Assembly (NCBI RefSeq): GCF_963678635.1
Contig: NC_087063.1
Span: 34,196,540-34,260,539, forward strand
Source of the DNA: Symsagittifera roscoffensis
Lineage: Eukaryota; Xenacoelomorpha; Acoela; Convolutidae
Length of the DNA: 64,000 nt
Direction of reading: 5' to 3'
Within the stretch, counting starts at the first letter, position 1; each line of letters starts with the position of its first letter. This document shows positions 11,354 to 21,772 of this stretch, piece by piece. The notes beneath the pieces are model-generated. The model ran no database searches and had not been told where the DNA came from. It saw only the letters and a program-made list of their open reading frames with translations. The translations under genes were made by a program, and so were the position numbers.

Positions 11354-12408
11354 GTGCTACCGTTCCGTTATCCGATTGAAACGTCATCGGACAACCATGT
11401 CTCGGTATCCACGTATTGATTAGATGATCGCACGTCTCTTCTGCTGAGGCAGTTATGCAGGGTACGGCATCTGCATACTTCGTGAAGTGGTCTATCATGA
11501 CCAAAACCTGATTATCTGTCATACATATTTTCTGGTGGTCAATCTGCACCACCTCGTTGAATTCAGATGACTCGATCGACTGCAAGGGAAATCGCAATTT
11601 CCTTGGATCCTTGAGCTGTTACCCACTTCTCGCATGCCTTCTTCATTCCAGGCCACTTAAAGCGCTTCAGGATCCTCTGGTACACTTTGTCGATTCCCTG
11701 ATGGACCATCTGATCATGCGACTTCAATAAAAGTTCTGTCTGATAGAGTTTTGGCAACAATATTGCGTTGTATTTGTACAGGACTTTGTCTTCTTCTCTT
11801 CTCTTACAAGCCACGATCCCGTCCTTGTTCAGATATAACCTTCCCTCTTTTTGCATAAAGTACTGTCTCAGAATACGGTAACTGTCTTCCTCCAGGTCAC
11901 CTTTGTCTGGTGTTCCATTTTCGATCCACATTTTCAAGTTACTCGTCATGTGGTCATTTCTTTGTGCTCTTAGTAGGTCTGAGAGTCTATATCTCGCCTT
12001 CAAGTACGTCTTCATGACCATCATATTACTATTCGTTTCATCCGGCTGATGCGTGTCATCTTCCATCTTCACGCACCAGTTTTTCGCCAATGGTTCTAAC
12101 TCTTGTCTCAAGGGTTGAAGATCTGTCCTGACCACTTCTTTCTGCGGCAACAAACTCATCGATCGTTTCGATACCGCTATTGTTTCTAGATCATCAGCTG
12201 CGTTGTCAAAGACTGTTTCGCTACGTAGCAGACAGCGATCACTGCCAGGGTCTTGATACACCTCTCTGTCCAAGTCTCTTGCTCGAGTCTCCACTAATAA
12301 CATGTGGATCGCTAGCTCTGACAATTGCGATCCCGTGCTCGAGTTCCTCTCTGAGTAGGTGTCAATTCCTGAATTCCCTGAGTTGTCATCAATGGAAAAG
12401 TCTGTCAC
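11354..12408 (-). pseudogene. Gypsy integrase, truncated and frameshifted
   Basis: The segment 12408-11563 encodes an acidic linker followed by the integrase zinc-binding module (HDQMVHQGIDKVYQRI, then FKWPGMKKACEKWV). The frame then shifts and 11597-11354 encodes the catalytic core with FNEVVQIDHQKI and VLVMIDHFTKYADAVP, then HGCPMTFQSDNGT. Two of the three catalytic acidic residues are visible. The sequence changes to host repeat DNA right after SDNGT, so the third catalytic residue and C-terminus are absent. The second zinc-ligand cysteine pair is also disturbed near the frameshift. Confidence 0.82.
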
Positions 12409-12856
12409 TGAGCATGTTTTTCTTTGGGATCATTTTTAAGCGCTCTGCTTATCCATCTGAACTCCCCGGACAAAATTTTATCTTCCAGGTCTTGTTCCTC
12501 AACTTGAACATTTTCCTTTACACCTGACTCCCCGGACTATTTTTCTTGTCCCGGGTCTTGTTGATAAACTCGCCTGTTCTTATCAACAACCTTATCCCCA
12601 GACAAGCTTTCTTGCCCCAGGTTTTGTTCAACCTCTTCGCCTTTCTGATCCTGATCCTCAAAGGTGACGGTTTTCCTTTGTGTCCCTTTCACCTGTTCTT
12701 TCCGTTTGTATGATGTACTTTTCAGGACGTTTTGGGGTATCGAGGACACTAGTTGCTGAACTATTGTCCTATAATCCCTTTCATTTTCCTCGTGTTGACG
12801 TCTTGATGGTTAATCTTTATTTTCTCACTGACTGTCAGCGATGCCATGGCAGCTGC

Positions 12857-13285
12857 TTACTCGGGGTCATCTCTTGTTACTTCTCTCTCCAACAATTCAC
12901 CCAGCATCCGCATCGCTTGCGGAGTGACCTGGGCCGTTTTATCCAGCAATGAGAGGCTGTTTATGTTCACACGAGAGAGTTCTTGTTGGACCAGGTTCAA
13001 ACGTAGCAACAGATCCGAAAACACCGGGTCCTTCTTTGATAGGATCTTTATTTCCGCTGCCTTTTCCACCGGTAACTCGGGGTGTCCCGGAATTGGATGT
13101 CCAGATTTGTCTAAACATCTCGTCAAGGAAAGCGCCTCATAAGTTTCTTTATTCAGAAACGAGAACTCTTCCTTGATTTCCGCCTGATTGGCTTGCTTCT
13201 GTTCAAGTCTTTCATAAAACTCAGTCTTCTTGCTGAGGCTGTCAGCATTCTGGTGTTTGTCACGCATCCTATACTCGATTATCAT
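12857..13285 (-). pseudogene. Gypsy RNase H C-terminus and linker to integrase
   Basis: The 142-residue minus-strand frame begins MIIEYRMRDKHQNADSLSKK, the usual end of a gypsy RNase H domain (histidine and ADxLS motif), and continues into a charged linker. It is the distal copy of the triplicated segment. The frame ends close to 12857 and the continuation to 12749-12537 is in another frame. Confidence 0.75.
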
Positions 13286-14098
13286 GTGGTAGCCGTCTAA
13301 TTTGGTTATCCACCGACCTGGGTCGTTTAATCCAGGAATGACAGGCTGTTTATGCTCATACGAGAGTGTTCCTATTGGAACATGTTCGAACGTAGCAACA
13401 GATCCAAACGCACCGGGTCCTTTTTGATAAGATCTTTATTTCCGCTGCCTTTTCCACCGGTAACTCGGGGTGTCCCGGAATTGGATGTCCAGATTTGTCT
13501 AAACATCTCGTCAAGGAAAGCGCCTCATAAGTTTCTTTATTCAGAAACGAGAACTCTTCCTTGATTTCCGCCTGATTGGCTTGCTTCTGTTCAAGTCTTT
13601 CATAAAACTAAGTCTTCTTGCTGAGGATGTCAGCATTCTGGCGTTTGTCACAATACCTGTGCTCAATTATCATGTGGTAGCCGTCTAATCTGGTTATCCA
13701 CCGACCTAGATTGTTTTATCCAGCAATGAGAGGCTGTTTATGTTCATACAAGATAGTTCCTGTTGGACCAGGTTCGAACGTAGCATTAGATCCAAAGGCA
13801 CCGGGTCCTTCTTTGATAAGATCTTCATTTCCGCTGCCTTTACCACCGGTTACTCGGGGTGTCCCAGAGTTGGATGTCCAGATTTGTCTAACCATCTCGT
13901 CAAGGGAAGCGCCTCATAAGTTTCTTTATTCAGAAACGAGAACCCTTCCTTGATTTCCGCCTGATTGGCTTGCTCCTATTCAAGTCTTTCATAAAACTCA
14001 GTCTATTACTGAGGCTGCCAGGCATTCTGGTGTTTGTCACGCATCCTGTGCACGATTATCATTTGGTAGCCGTCTAATATGACTATCCACCGACCAAT
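12940..14098. repeat. Tandem triplication of about 388 bp inside the gypsy pol
   Basis: Three head-to-tail units start near 12940, 13328 and 13716, each with blocks such as CCAG(C/G)AATGA(G/C)AGGCTG, GGTGTCCC(G/A)GA(A/G)TTGGATG and CGCCTCATAAGTTTC. They encode the RNase H end and linker on the minus strand. Units differ by scattered substitutions, so the triplication is not a very recent or assembly-only event. The tandem duplication of the larger locus starts inside the third unit. Confidence 0.88.
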
Positions 14099-14173
14099 AT
14101 AGCTCTGATCCATCGAGTACGTCTTCAACCAGGATAACGCTCTATTGTCCATGCGTAACTTAAAGGGAGCGCT

Positions 14174-14518
14174 CTACTTCTCCACGAATGTTACCACTGC
14201 AAACATTTCTGCCTTTGGTGCACCATACTTCATTTCAGTGTCACTCAACACTTTACTGCCATATGCAATGGGATGGAGAACTGTTCTCCCATTCCATTCT
14301 TGCTCCTGATGCAGTATTCCTGAGATGACCACTACTGATGCATCTGTGTCAAGAACATACATGCCGTTCTCTGTAGGCATGCCTAGCACTGGCTCTTCAC
14401 ACAGTTCCCGCTTTATGTTCTCGAAGGCAGCTTGAATTTCTTCGTTCCATTCGAACTTCTTTCGTTTGTTGCACATCAGTTTCTGGATGGGATACACCTT
14501 GTCTGCATATCCTTTCAT
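14174..14518 (-). pseudogene. Gypsy reverse transcriptase thumb/RNase H fragment (copy A)
   Basis: The minus-strand frame starts MKGYADKVYPIQKLM and contains VLDTDASVVVISGILHQE and GSKVLSDTEMKYGAPKAEMFA, typical of the connection and RNase H region of Ty3/gypsy elements (TDAS with the first catalytic aspartate; E in the KAE motif). It is broken at both sides by stops relative to the neighbouring blocks. Confidence 0.85.
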
Positions 14519-14581
14519 GAACTCACGGTAAAAATTGGCAAACCTTAGGAAGTTTATGAGTTGTGTGTCCGTTCTGGGAGC

Positions 14582-15100
14582 CTAATATATCAACACAGCC
14601 TCCACTGCTTCCGGGTCCGGCCTCACGCCATGCCTGTCCACCATTCTTCCCAGATACTTGATTGAATCCCTAAGGATTTCACATTTCGATGGTTTGCATT
14701 TCAAGCCTGCTCTTTTCATGCAGCCAAAGACCTCATCGAGCCAATCAACGTGGTCTCCCGAGATGGGTGTTGCTATGACACATTCGCAACAGAACCTAAG
14801 CTGCCCCCCTTCTTTTTGGCCCTGACTACCCCGCAAGCCCGAGGCGATTTCGAGGGTTCTATCATGTCGTATTCGAGCAACATTCCTATTTCCGCTCGGC
14901 ATGCTTCCGATTAATGCGCCTTCCTCTAATTCTATTTCGTGTTCGACGAAGTTGCCGCAACCGATGCCGCCTTATGTTTTGAAAACACGTCCGCATTCCG
15001 ATTTAAGACAACCCATAATGATTCAAAATCTCCCTCACCTATTTTCCCCTCAAGTGTTCCATCTCCGGTAAAACCGGTTTGTCTGATTCTAGTTCGTATG
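14582..15100 (-). pseudogene. Gypsy reverse transcriptase with palm deletion (copy A)
   Basis: The minus strand reads from an N-terminal part with ESLWVVLNRNADVFSKHKA and FVEHEIELEEGA to LRFCCE, then directly to CVIATPISGDHVDWLDEVF and GLKCKPSKCEI. In intact gypsy polymerases a long palm segment with the YIDD-type catalytic motif lies between the RFCCD-like and VIATP-like motifs. Here it is missing. Both duplicated copies share the deletion, which therefore predates the duplication. Confidence 0.82.
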
Positions 15101-15542
15101 ACGAGGGGCGTTCCGGAAAGTTCGAACTGCTCGACAAGCCGTCATTCGTTTCGGATTTCATTGATAAATCAATTCATAGTTTATTAATAGATTTAAAATC
15201 ATCAATTCTCTTTAAAATTTTATCTTTATCAGCATGATTTGGGCAGTCTTTCACATTATATCTCTTCAATTTTTGTGTCTCCTCATAGTCGGTTTTCATC
15301 GGCAAAGCGTAACCAAGTTTTTTTTCCACGCTGGATCGTAACCATGGTGTCCAGTGTGTTCAACAACACACTGGCACACAGCCCGTTTCGTGTTACCGAA
15401 AAGCTCCTGCCTAAAATCACCGAGCTTTGACTATTTGGGTTGGGTACCAGACAAACTGGTTTACTATCACTTAACGAACTTAAATTTCTTATTCTAAAAA
15501 TTGCTATTACAGCTTGTCCCGGCCGTAGTTATACCTTTCTAT

Positions 15543-16156
15543 CTAAAAAATTGGTACCTTGTTTTCATCTGTTTTCATTCTATTAATTGGTTTCTTAACA
15601 TACTTCCGGTCCAGGTTTCTAATCCTTGTCAGGCCGTTGTCCAAGTCAATCATCACATCGAAGTTCCGGACAAAATCACCGCCCAGGATGAATTGGTCTG
15701 AGTCGTCTAATTTCTCAACCACCAGGAAGCTCATCCAAAGATCGCGTCCTCCCATGAGAAGGACCTTTAAGGGTGATTTTCCGGCCACGTAGATTGCTCT
15801 GCGGTTGGCGGCCGCCAATCTGAGGTTCGTTGGAATTAAATCTTTCCTCGTGAAGCCCATTCTTTCGCAAGTCTTTATTGGCATCACGCCTACAACTGCT
15901 CCCGTATCAGTAGTCCTGTTACTCCAATTTTCTTCCTATTGGTGGCTAGCAGATGTGCAGTCACATCTGCCTCGTACCCTATGTGTACTGCATCTTGCTC
16001 CATCATGTCATCATGGCCGATTCTATGGACCTCAAGTTCTTCCTGATCCCAATAGATTTTCCCTATTTGGTCACTATCTGTTGTGATGTAGGTCCTAGAG
16101 TAGATACTTTTTCCGTCAATGTTCAACATCACTTGATACGGCCCGTAGACTTCCAC
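15543..16156 (-). pseudogene. Gypsy aspartic protease region, frameshifted (copy A)
   Basis: The frame 16156-15890 starts MEVYGPYQVMLNIDGKS and ends at a frameshift just before the catalytic DTGA motif; 15887-15543 continues with MMPIKTCERMGFTRKDL. Compared with unit 2 (22387-21773), one cytosine is missing at about 15909. The catalytic motif is therefore disrupted in this copy only. Confidence 0.85.
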
Positions 16157-16174
16157 GTAGCGCCCGTAGAGTTT

Positions 16175-17484
16175 CTATGTTCGAGGGCCACCCGTTGTCA
16201 ACAATGCTCGCACAGCACTCGACTCAGTGCGTGGCTCTACCTGTCTCAGATAATCTGCATATGTGTCTAAATGCATCATAGTGAACTCTGGGGGTTCACT
16301 TAGACTCCTGATCATCTGATGTCCCGCAACTGAAATTATTGGTTGTTTTCTGCTTCCTTGTCGCACCATTCCGAACTGGGCAGACGTTTGGAGTTTCAGG
16401 CTCATACTGCTTGGTGCTTTCGTTCCCTCAATTTCTGATGCCTCGAAGGCGCTTAGCCTTTCCTGAATTTTCTCATTCTCTAGTTCGAGCTTCACATTTT
16501 GTTCGATCTCCTTCGTCACAAACTGCTGCTGGACTCTGCTTAGAGCATCCCTCGCCGCTGCCCTATAGTCGATCTTGAAGTCATCTGCCTCAGTCACTGG
16601 CTCCGGCTCACGTATCTCTTTTTCCTTTCTGCGTGCCTCCGCTTCACTCAACAGGCGAGCCTTGCTGGCTTTCACACCCGAAAAAGCTTCCTCATGCCTT
16701 GGATGCTTGATGTCTGCCACAGCATCCCAAAATTGTGGACAATCCGTTTTAAAATGACCTTCCGAGTTACAAAAGAAACACCTTGTGCCAAATTTCGCAA
16801 CTACTCCTCTCATGAAATCTTCATGATCGAATTCTGACGTATCTTCATCCTCGAGGCTAAAGCCTATTCTTTCATGCCCTGTTTTTAGTTTGATGGTCCG
16901 TCGAACTGCAATTTGCACAAGAGCGTCCGTCTCTTGTCTATATCGTCCGTTGGTTTGTACCAGTTGTTACCTTGGTTTGCTGGTCCTTTGTTAAAATTGC
17001 CATAATTGTTTTTGTAATATCCAGATCTCGGTGGAGGCTTCACTTAAAGATACTCTTTTGACTTGAGTCTCAATTCCTCTGGTGTTGGCGCATCGGTTGA
17101 GAGCGGTTTGTAATGCGTCGCTACCATCGTTCGAAGCTCATCATTCTTCACACCCTCGATGAATTTTGAGGCTACTGCCAGGTTCATCCTTCTGTTCGAC
17201 TCATCTGGTTGGTTACGCCTTCTAAGGGTTTCCAAATCGTCTGGAAACTTTTATATCGTCTCGTCTTTACGTTGCCTCCGTTTCTCGAAGCGCATCATTG
17301 CTTGGTGTCGTTGATCTTCTGAGCCAAAACGATTCAACAAGATTTCAAACATTTTCTCAGCAGTGTCCCGCTGGTATTGCTTTTTGGCCGTAACACAATT
17401 TATGGCTGTCCCTTCCAGGTTACTGGTGAGCACACTGCATTCTTGTCTTTCTGACAAGTCCTCCTCTTTGAAATGCAGTTTCAT
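16175..17484 (-). pseudogene. Gypsy gag region with CCHC zinc knuckle (copy A)
   Basis: The frame 17484-17251 starts MKLHFKEEDLSERQECS, with an LLNRFGSEDQRHQAM stretch typical of retrotransposon gag. 17235-17044 continues METLRRRNQPDESNRR. 16918-16175 holds the zinc knuckle CFFCNSEGHFKTDC (C-x2-C-x4-H-x4-C) and a charged coiled-coil-like tail with EARRKEKEI. Stops separate the three parts. In this copy the frame through the knuckle and beyond is open, whereas unit 2 has a stop. Confidence 0.85.
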
Positions 17485-17489
17485 TACCT

Positions 17490-18541
17490 CTATCCAGGTA
17501 TCAATACAGCCATCAGATTATTCTTTATAACATCTTGGTTTCTTAAAAACCCTTTTGGTCTTTTCACTGCGTTCATTGGTTCTAGATAACCTCGTTAGGA
17601 ATGTTTTGTTTGCTACTTTTTGTTTGGTTTCCTGTATGTCTTCAAGTGTTTTTGGTCACGTACCACTCAGGAAATGACAGGACGGCCAATCCCCCCATCC
17701 TTCCTGGTGCGTAAATTTTCGGTCTTAACTAGGTTAAAAAGCTTCCGCGTTCCGAACTACCCTTCCGCCCCGGTGTTTAAGGCCTTGTTATGAGCATCCG
17801 CTCGGCGCGGAGTGCTTGTTAACGGTTCTGCCCAGGAGGTCATAAAGACATCTATGTAACATTCGCCCGGAAGTACATATCGACGGAGAATAAAGCTGGG
17901 TTCTAAAACGACTGGCTATCGTCTAAACACAGCTCTACATGCTCTAACCGTCTTTACCAAAGCCAGTTCTATGTCTGGTCCATTAACATCGGCTCGACAA
18001 ACTCATTACTACTTAAGGCCTCGGCCAGATCACGCAAATTAACTTGGTTACATGCAAAAATAGTGAGCTCATGGCTGGGTTTCAGTATCCCCAGACCACG
18101 AGGTCACTTCTAAAAACAGGTCTACTACTTATTTTCTATATTACGAGTGTTTTTGTTCAGTAGATAAAAATTATCATCTCCATCGATCCAGCTAAAAGTT
18201 TATTAAAGTAATGTTTTAATTATCTCCCGAGACCCTTCCGGATCCTAGAATCCTTAGAAATAACGTCCTTATTTCTTTCCGGAAGGCTGGACACGTCGTC
18301 CCAACACCCTTCCTGGTTCTCCTGAATTGCTTTGTAACGATTGTAACTGCAAAATTGTTACAACTCGGAATGGTTTCTGACAATCCTATCCCTTAATCAA
18401 TCTCGATCAGTTTCACACGACTTCAGTTGTTGTTGTTTTCACTGAGAGTTCGGTCGTTCTGTTTCGCAGTTTCAGTTGGTGCGAAATATAAAAAGGTTAC
18501 GTGTCGTTCACAACCAAATCGAAATTTTAAAATTAAGCATG
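17490..18541 (-). other. Non-coding leader and presumed 5' LTR of the gypsy element (copy A)
   Basis: No coding frame. This lies where the 5' LTR and leader of a minus-strand gypsy element should be. Notable are the inverted arms TTGTAAC and GTTACAA around 18332-18362 and, on the + strand, a TATA-like ATATAAAAAGG near 18486-18496. Which strand the TATA-like element serves is unclear; it also lies upstream of the 81-codon + strand frame at 18948. LTR ends cannot be set because only one copy exists per unit. Confidence 0.45.
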
Positions 18542-18757
18542 TTAGTCAAAACTAACCCCTCCCGATTCGTCCAATCGTTCAATTAGCGCCACTAATCCAT
18601 AAAAACCATCAATTCTCTCGGTCAGATGTTCCGATAAAAATTCGAACACGAAATTGCGTTTTGTCCATTCTGGTCGAATGTCACAAGTGGTGACATACTT
18701 TTGTGTTCGGCTCAACGGGAGCACTAATATGACGCTTGCACTTGAGTTCTTAGACAT
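18542..18757 (-). CDS. Unidentified coding exon, divergent from the 18948 gene (unit 1)
   Basis: On the minus strand an ATG at 18757 opens MSKNSSASVILVLPLSRTQK and continues through EWTKRNFVFEFLSEHLTERI to LIERLDESG, then reaches a GTTAGT donor-like site at 18556-18551. The composition looks like a folded protein (hydrophobic strand, then a charged helix) and not like repeat translation. I do not recognise the family. It may be the first exon of a host gene whose later exons were lost or lie beyond the gypsy insertion. It is repeated without change at 24773-24988. An in-frame upstream ATG at 18778 is an alternative start. Confidence 0.4.
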   Translation of the reverse strand: MSKNSSASVILVLPLSRTQKYVTTCDIRPEWTKRNFVFEFLSEHLTERIDGFYGLVALIERLDESGGVSFD

Positions 18758-18947
18758 GTTTTCTTCAAATTGAGACAAACGTGCAAACTTTTAAAAGACA
18801 GTTTGACATGTTTTTGAAGTAACTTTGCGGCCTAGTGGCTTTCATCTCAGTTTTAGCCTGCTAGCTTGTTATGCTGTTTTTTGCTGTAGTGCGTAGCCTT
18901 TGTTTTTCAAATGTTAGATTTTTCTGCTTCTAACTTCAGAAACTGTT

Positions 18948-19193
18948 ATGTCAGGCATTGAGGAAGAGGAAGCGGCGCGTTTGTTGTGCGACAAGTCAGA
19001 CCCAACGCGACTTGGATGGAGAGAAATTCGGGACGGGTATGGCTCCAATTCGAATTTCTTTCAAACTCACGGGTTGAAGCCATGGAAATCTGAAGACCAA
19101 GTAGAAGCATTGGAAATTTCACGACAGTTGAAGGCAGGTGGTAATACTGTGCAGCAGACTTCCAACTCAAAGAAAGTAGCTTCTAAAAAGTGA
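18948..19193 (+). CDS. Unidentified 81-residue acidic protein (unit 1)
   Basis: An ATG 8 nt after a 3' splice site (TTCTAACTTCAG ending at 18939) opens an 81-codon frame: MSGIEEEEAARLLCDKSDPT, then GWREIRDGYGSNSNFFQTHG and LKPWKSEDQVEALEISRQLK, with a lysine-rich end. The amphipathic, tryptophan- and glycine-containing middle looks like a genuine small conserved protein, but I cannot name it. It forms a divergent pair with the minus-strand exon at 18757-18542. The protein is identical in unit 2 (25179-25424). No membrane segment or signal peptide is present. Confidence 0.55.
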   Translation: MSGIEEEEAARLLCDKSDPTRLGWREIRDGYGSNSNFFQTHGLKPWKSEDQVEALEISRQLKAGGNTVQQTSNSKKVASKK

Positions 19194-19491
19194 AGCAATT
19201 GAAAATCAGCTTGATTTTGTTTTATGTTGACTGACTGTTGTGCTACTTGACTGATATTGTTGAATCATTTTTTGCAACTTGCAATCAATTGGTGCTAATT
19301 AGATATATTCTACTGAACTTGTGCATAATTAGAAAGAAAAAGGAAAAGAAATATTGAACTTTTTTCAAACTTAGGCAAGTTCAACCCAGTATCTTCCATC
19401 ACTCAACATGCGTGCAATGGAGGATTGCAAAAATTTCTGAAGGCCAAGTTTTAAAAATATTTGTTCTTGGGGCTTTTTGAAAATGATTTAA

Positions 19492-19650
19492 ATTTTTTTT
19501 TTAGCGGGCAGAAGCTACTCTGCTCTACATTTAAAATTCTTTGCGGATATTTGGAGTTCTTCAGCCTTCGTGGAAATATGCAGTTTTCGCGATGTTTTGG
19601 CATGGGGGTTGAAAATTTTCACATCAAAGAAAGCGAAAATAATTTTAAAA
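19492..19650 (-). mobile_element. 5'-truncated non-LTR copy with poly(A) tail (unit 1)
   Basis: On the minus strand this reads FFDVKIFNPHAKTSRKL and TKAEELQISAKNFKCRAE, identical in kind to the C-terminus of the full element at 26281-28881. It continues to CTGCCCGCT and a run of A (T run on the + strand at about 19492-19502). It looks like a short, severely 5'-truncated insertion made by target-primed reverse transcription. Confidence 0.75.
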
Positions 19651-20387
19651 AAACCTAAATTAAAAAAGGGGCCCTTCCGTTTAGTTACGGTAAGTGAACA
19701 AGCTGGATAGGGCCATACCAGCGTTATAAAATTGCATATATATCAGCAATGAAGTCGTAAATCAGCGTTAAATGCATCGTCGTAATGTTAATTTATCTTA
19801 GCCGTCCTGCCTCTACAATAGCGCTTATGGAGTTGTCGATAAATTGAACTTTGCGTAGCGATCTGCACCCCCTTATACAAAGTATAGAGCTCCTCGGGAG
19901 CGCGAAGCTTATTTTAGTTCTTATGTAGTTTATAGATTATGGATAGCTTTCCTGTCTTTTTTCACTTAGTTTTTCGGCTAATCACTGCATCGTCCGCGTG
20001 GCTGTTGGAGCAGCGCCACCGGTGCATCCGAAAATTAGCGGGCAGAAGCCTTTACCACCGGTTACTCGGGGTGTCCCAGAATTGGATGTCCAGATTTGTC
20101 TTACCATCTCGTCAAGGGAAGCGCCTCATAAGTTTCTTTATTCAGAAACGAGAACCCTTCCTTGATTTCCGCCTGATTGGCTTGCTCCTATTCAAGTCTT
20201 TCATAAAACTCAGTCTATTACTGAGGCTGCCAGGCATTCTGGTGTTTGTCACGCATCCTGTGCACGATTATCATTTGGTAGCCGTCTAATCTGACTATCC
20301 ACCGACCAATATAGCTCTGATCCATCGAGTACGTCTTCAACCAGGATAACGCTCTATTGTCCATGCGTAACTTAAAGGGAGCGCTCC

Positions 20388-21134
20388 CTAAGGAGCGCTC
20401 CCTAAGTATGCGCGGTACTTCTCCACGAATGTTACCACTGCAAACATTTCTGCCTTTGATGCACCATACTTCATTTCAGTGTCACTCAACACTTTACTGC
20501 CATATGCAATGGGACGGAGAACTGTTCTCCCATTCCATTCTTGCTCCTGATGCAGTATTCCTGAGATGACCACTACTGATGCATCTGTGTCAAGAACATA
20601 CATGCCGTTCTCTGTAGGCATGCCTAGCACTGGCTCTTCACACAGTTCCCGCTTTATGTTCTCGAAGGCAGCTTGAATTTCTTCGTTCCATTCGAACTTC
20701 TTTCGTTTGTTGCACATCAGTTTCTGGATGGGATACACCTTGTCTGCATATCCTTTCATGAACTCACGGTAAAAATTGGCAAACCTTAGGAAGTTTATGA
20801 GTTGTGTGTCCGTTCTGGGAGCCTAATATATCAACACAGCCTCCACTGCTTCCGGGTCCGGCCTCACGCCATGCCTGTCCACCATTCTTCCCAGATACTT
20901 GATTGAATCCCTAAGGATTTCACATTTCGATGGTTTGCATTTCAAGCCTGCTCTTTTCATGCAGCCAAAGACCTCATCGAGCCAATCAACGTGGTCTTCC
21001 GAGATGGGTGTTGCTATGACACATTCGCAACAGAACCTAAGCTGCCCCCTTCTTTTTGGCCCTGACAAGCCCGAGGCGATTTCGAGGGTTCTATCATGTC
21101 GTATTCGAGCAACATTCCTATTTCCGCTCGGCAT
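20388..21134 (-). pseudogene. Gypsy reverse transcriptase/RNase H remnant (unit 2)
   Basis: Second copy of the 14174-15100 block. 20759-20388 encodes MKGYADKVYPIQKLM to the TDAS and KAEMFA motifs and extends farther (KYRAYLGSAP) than unit 1 before the inserted bases. 21134-20823 shows the same palm deletion (RFCCE joined to CVIATPIS). A deletion of about 8 bp relative to unit 1 changes the stretch before it. Confidence 0.85.
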
Positions 21135-21772
21135 GCTTCCGATTAATGCGCCTTCCTCTAATTCTATTTCGTGTTCGACGAAGTTGCCGCAACCGATGCC
21201 GCCTTATGTTTTGAAAACACGTCCGCATTCCGATTTAAGACAACCCATAATGATTCAAAATCTCCCTCACCTATTTTCCCCTCAAGTGTTCCATCTCCGG
21301 TAAAACCGGTTTGTCTGATTCTAGTTCGTATGACGAGGGGCGTTCCGGAAAGTTCGAACTGCTCGACAAGCCGTCATTCGTTTCGGATTTCATTGATAAA
21401 TCAATTCATAGTTTATTAATAGATTTAAAATCATCAATTCTCTTTAAAATTTATCTTTATCAGCATGATTTGGGCAGTCTTTCACATTATATCTCTTCAA
21501 TTTTTGTGTCTCCTCATAGTCGGTTTTCATCGGCAAAGCGTAACCAAGTTTTTTTCCACGCTGGATCGTAAACATGGTGTCCAGTGTGTTCAACAACACA
21601 CTGGCACACAGCCCGTTTTGTGTTACCGAAAAGCTCCTGCCTAAAATCACCGAGCTTTGACTATTTGGGTTGGGTACCAGACAAACTGGTTTACTATCAC
21701 TTAACGAACTTAAATTTCTTATTCTAAAAATTGCTATTACAGCTTGTCCCGGCCGTAGTTATACCTTTCTAT

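Larger units (their letters stand above)
11354..18541 (-). mobile_element. Ty3/gypsy LTR retrotransposon, 3'-truncated (copy A)
   Basis: Minus-strand order from right to left is gag (17484-16175), protease (16156-15543), reverse transcriptase/RNase H (about 15100-14174), a triplicated RNase H-to-integrase segment (14098-12940) and integrase (12857 or so down to 11354). That is the Ty3/gypsy order, with integrase after RNase H. The element stops inside integrase, so the 3' end and 3' LTR are missing. The non-coding block 17490-18541 should contain the 5' LTR and leader, but without a second LTR I cannot fix its ends. Lesions include a protease frameshift, loss of the reverse transcriptase palm, internal triplication and truncation, so this copy cannot move on its own. 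Confidence 0.85.
13838..20049. repeat. Large tandem duplication, unit 1 (about 6.2 kb)
   Basis: This block is repeated nearly base for base at 20050-26280. It spans part of the gypsy pol, gag, the presumed 5' LTR/leader, two short host-like exons (18542-18757 minus, 18948-19193 plus), a truncated non-LTR copy and a flank ending in GCGGGCAGAAGC. The offset is about 6212 at the left and 6231 through most of the unit, because of an insertion of about 29 bp in unit 2 near 20386 and small deletions. Confidence 0.95.
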
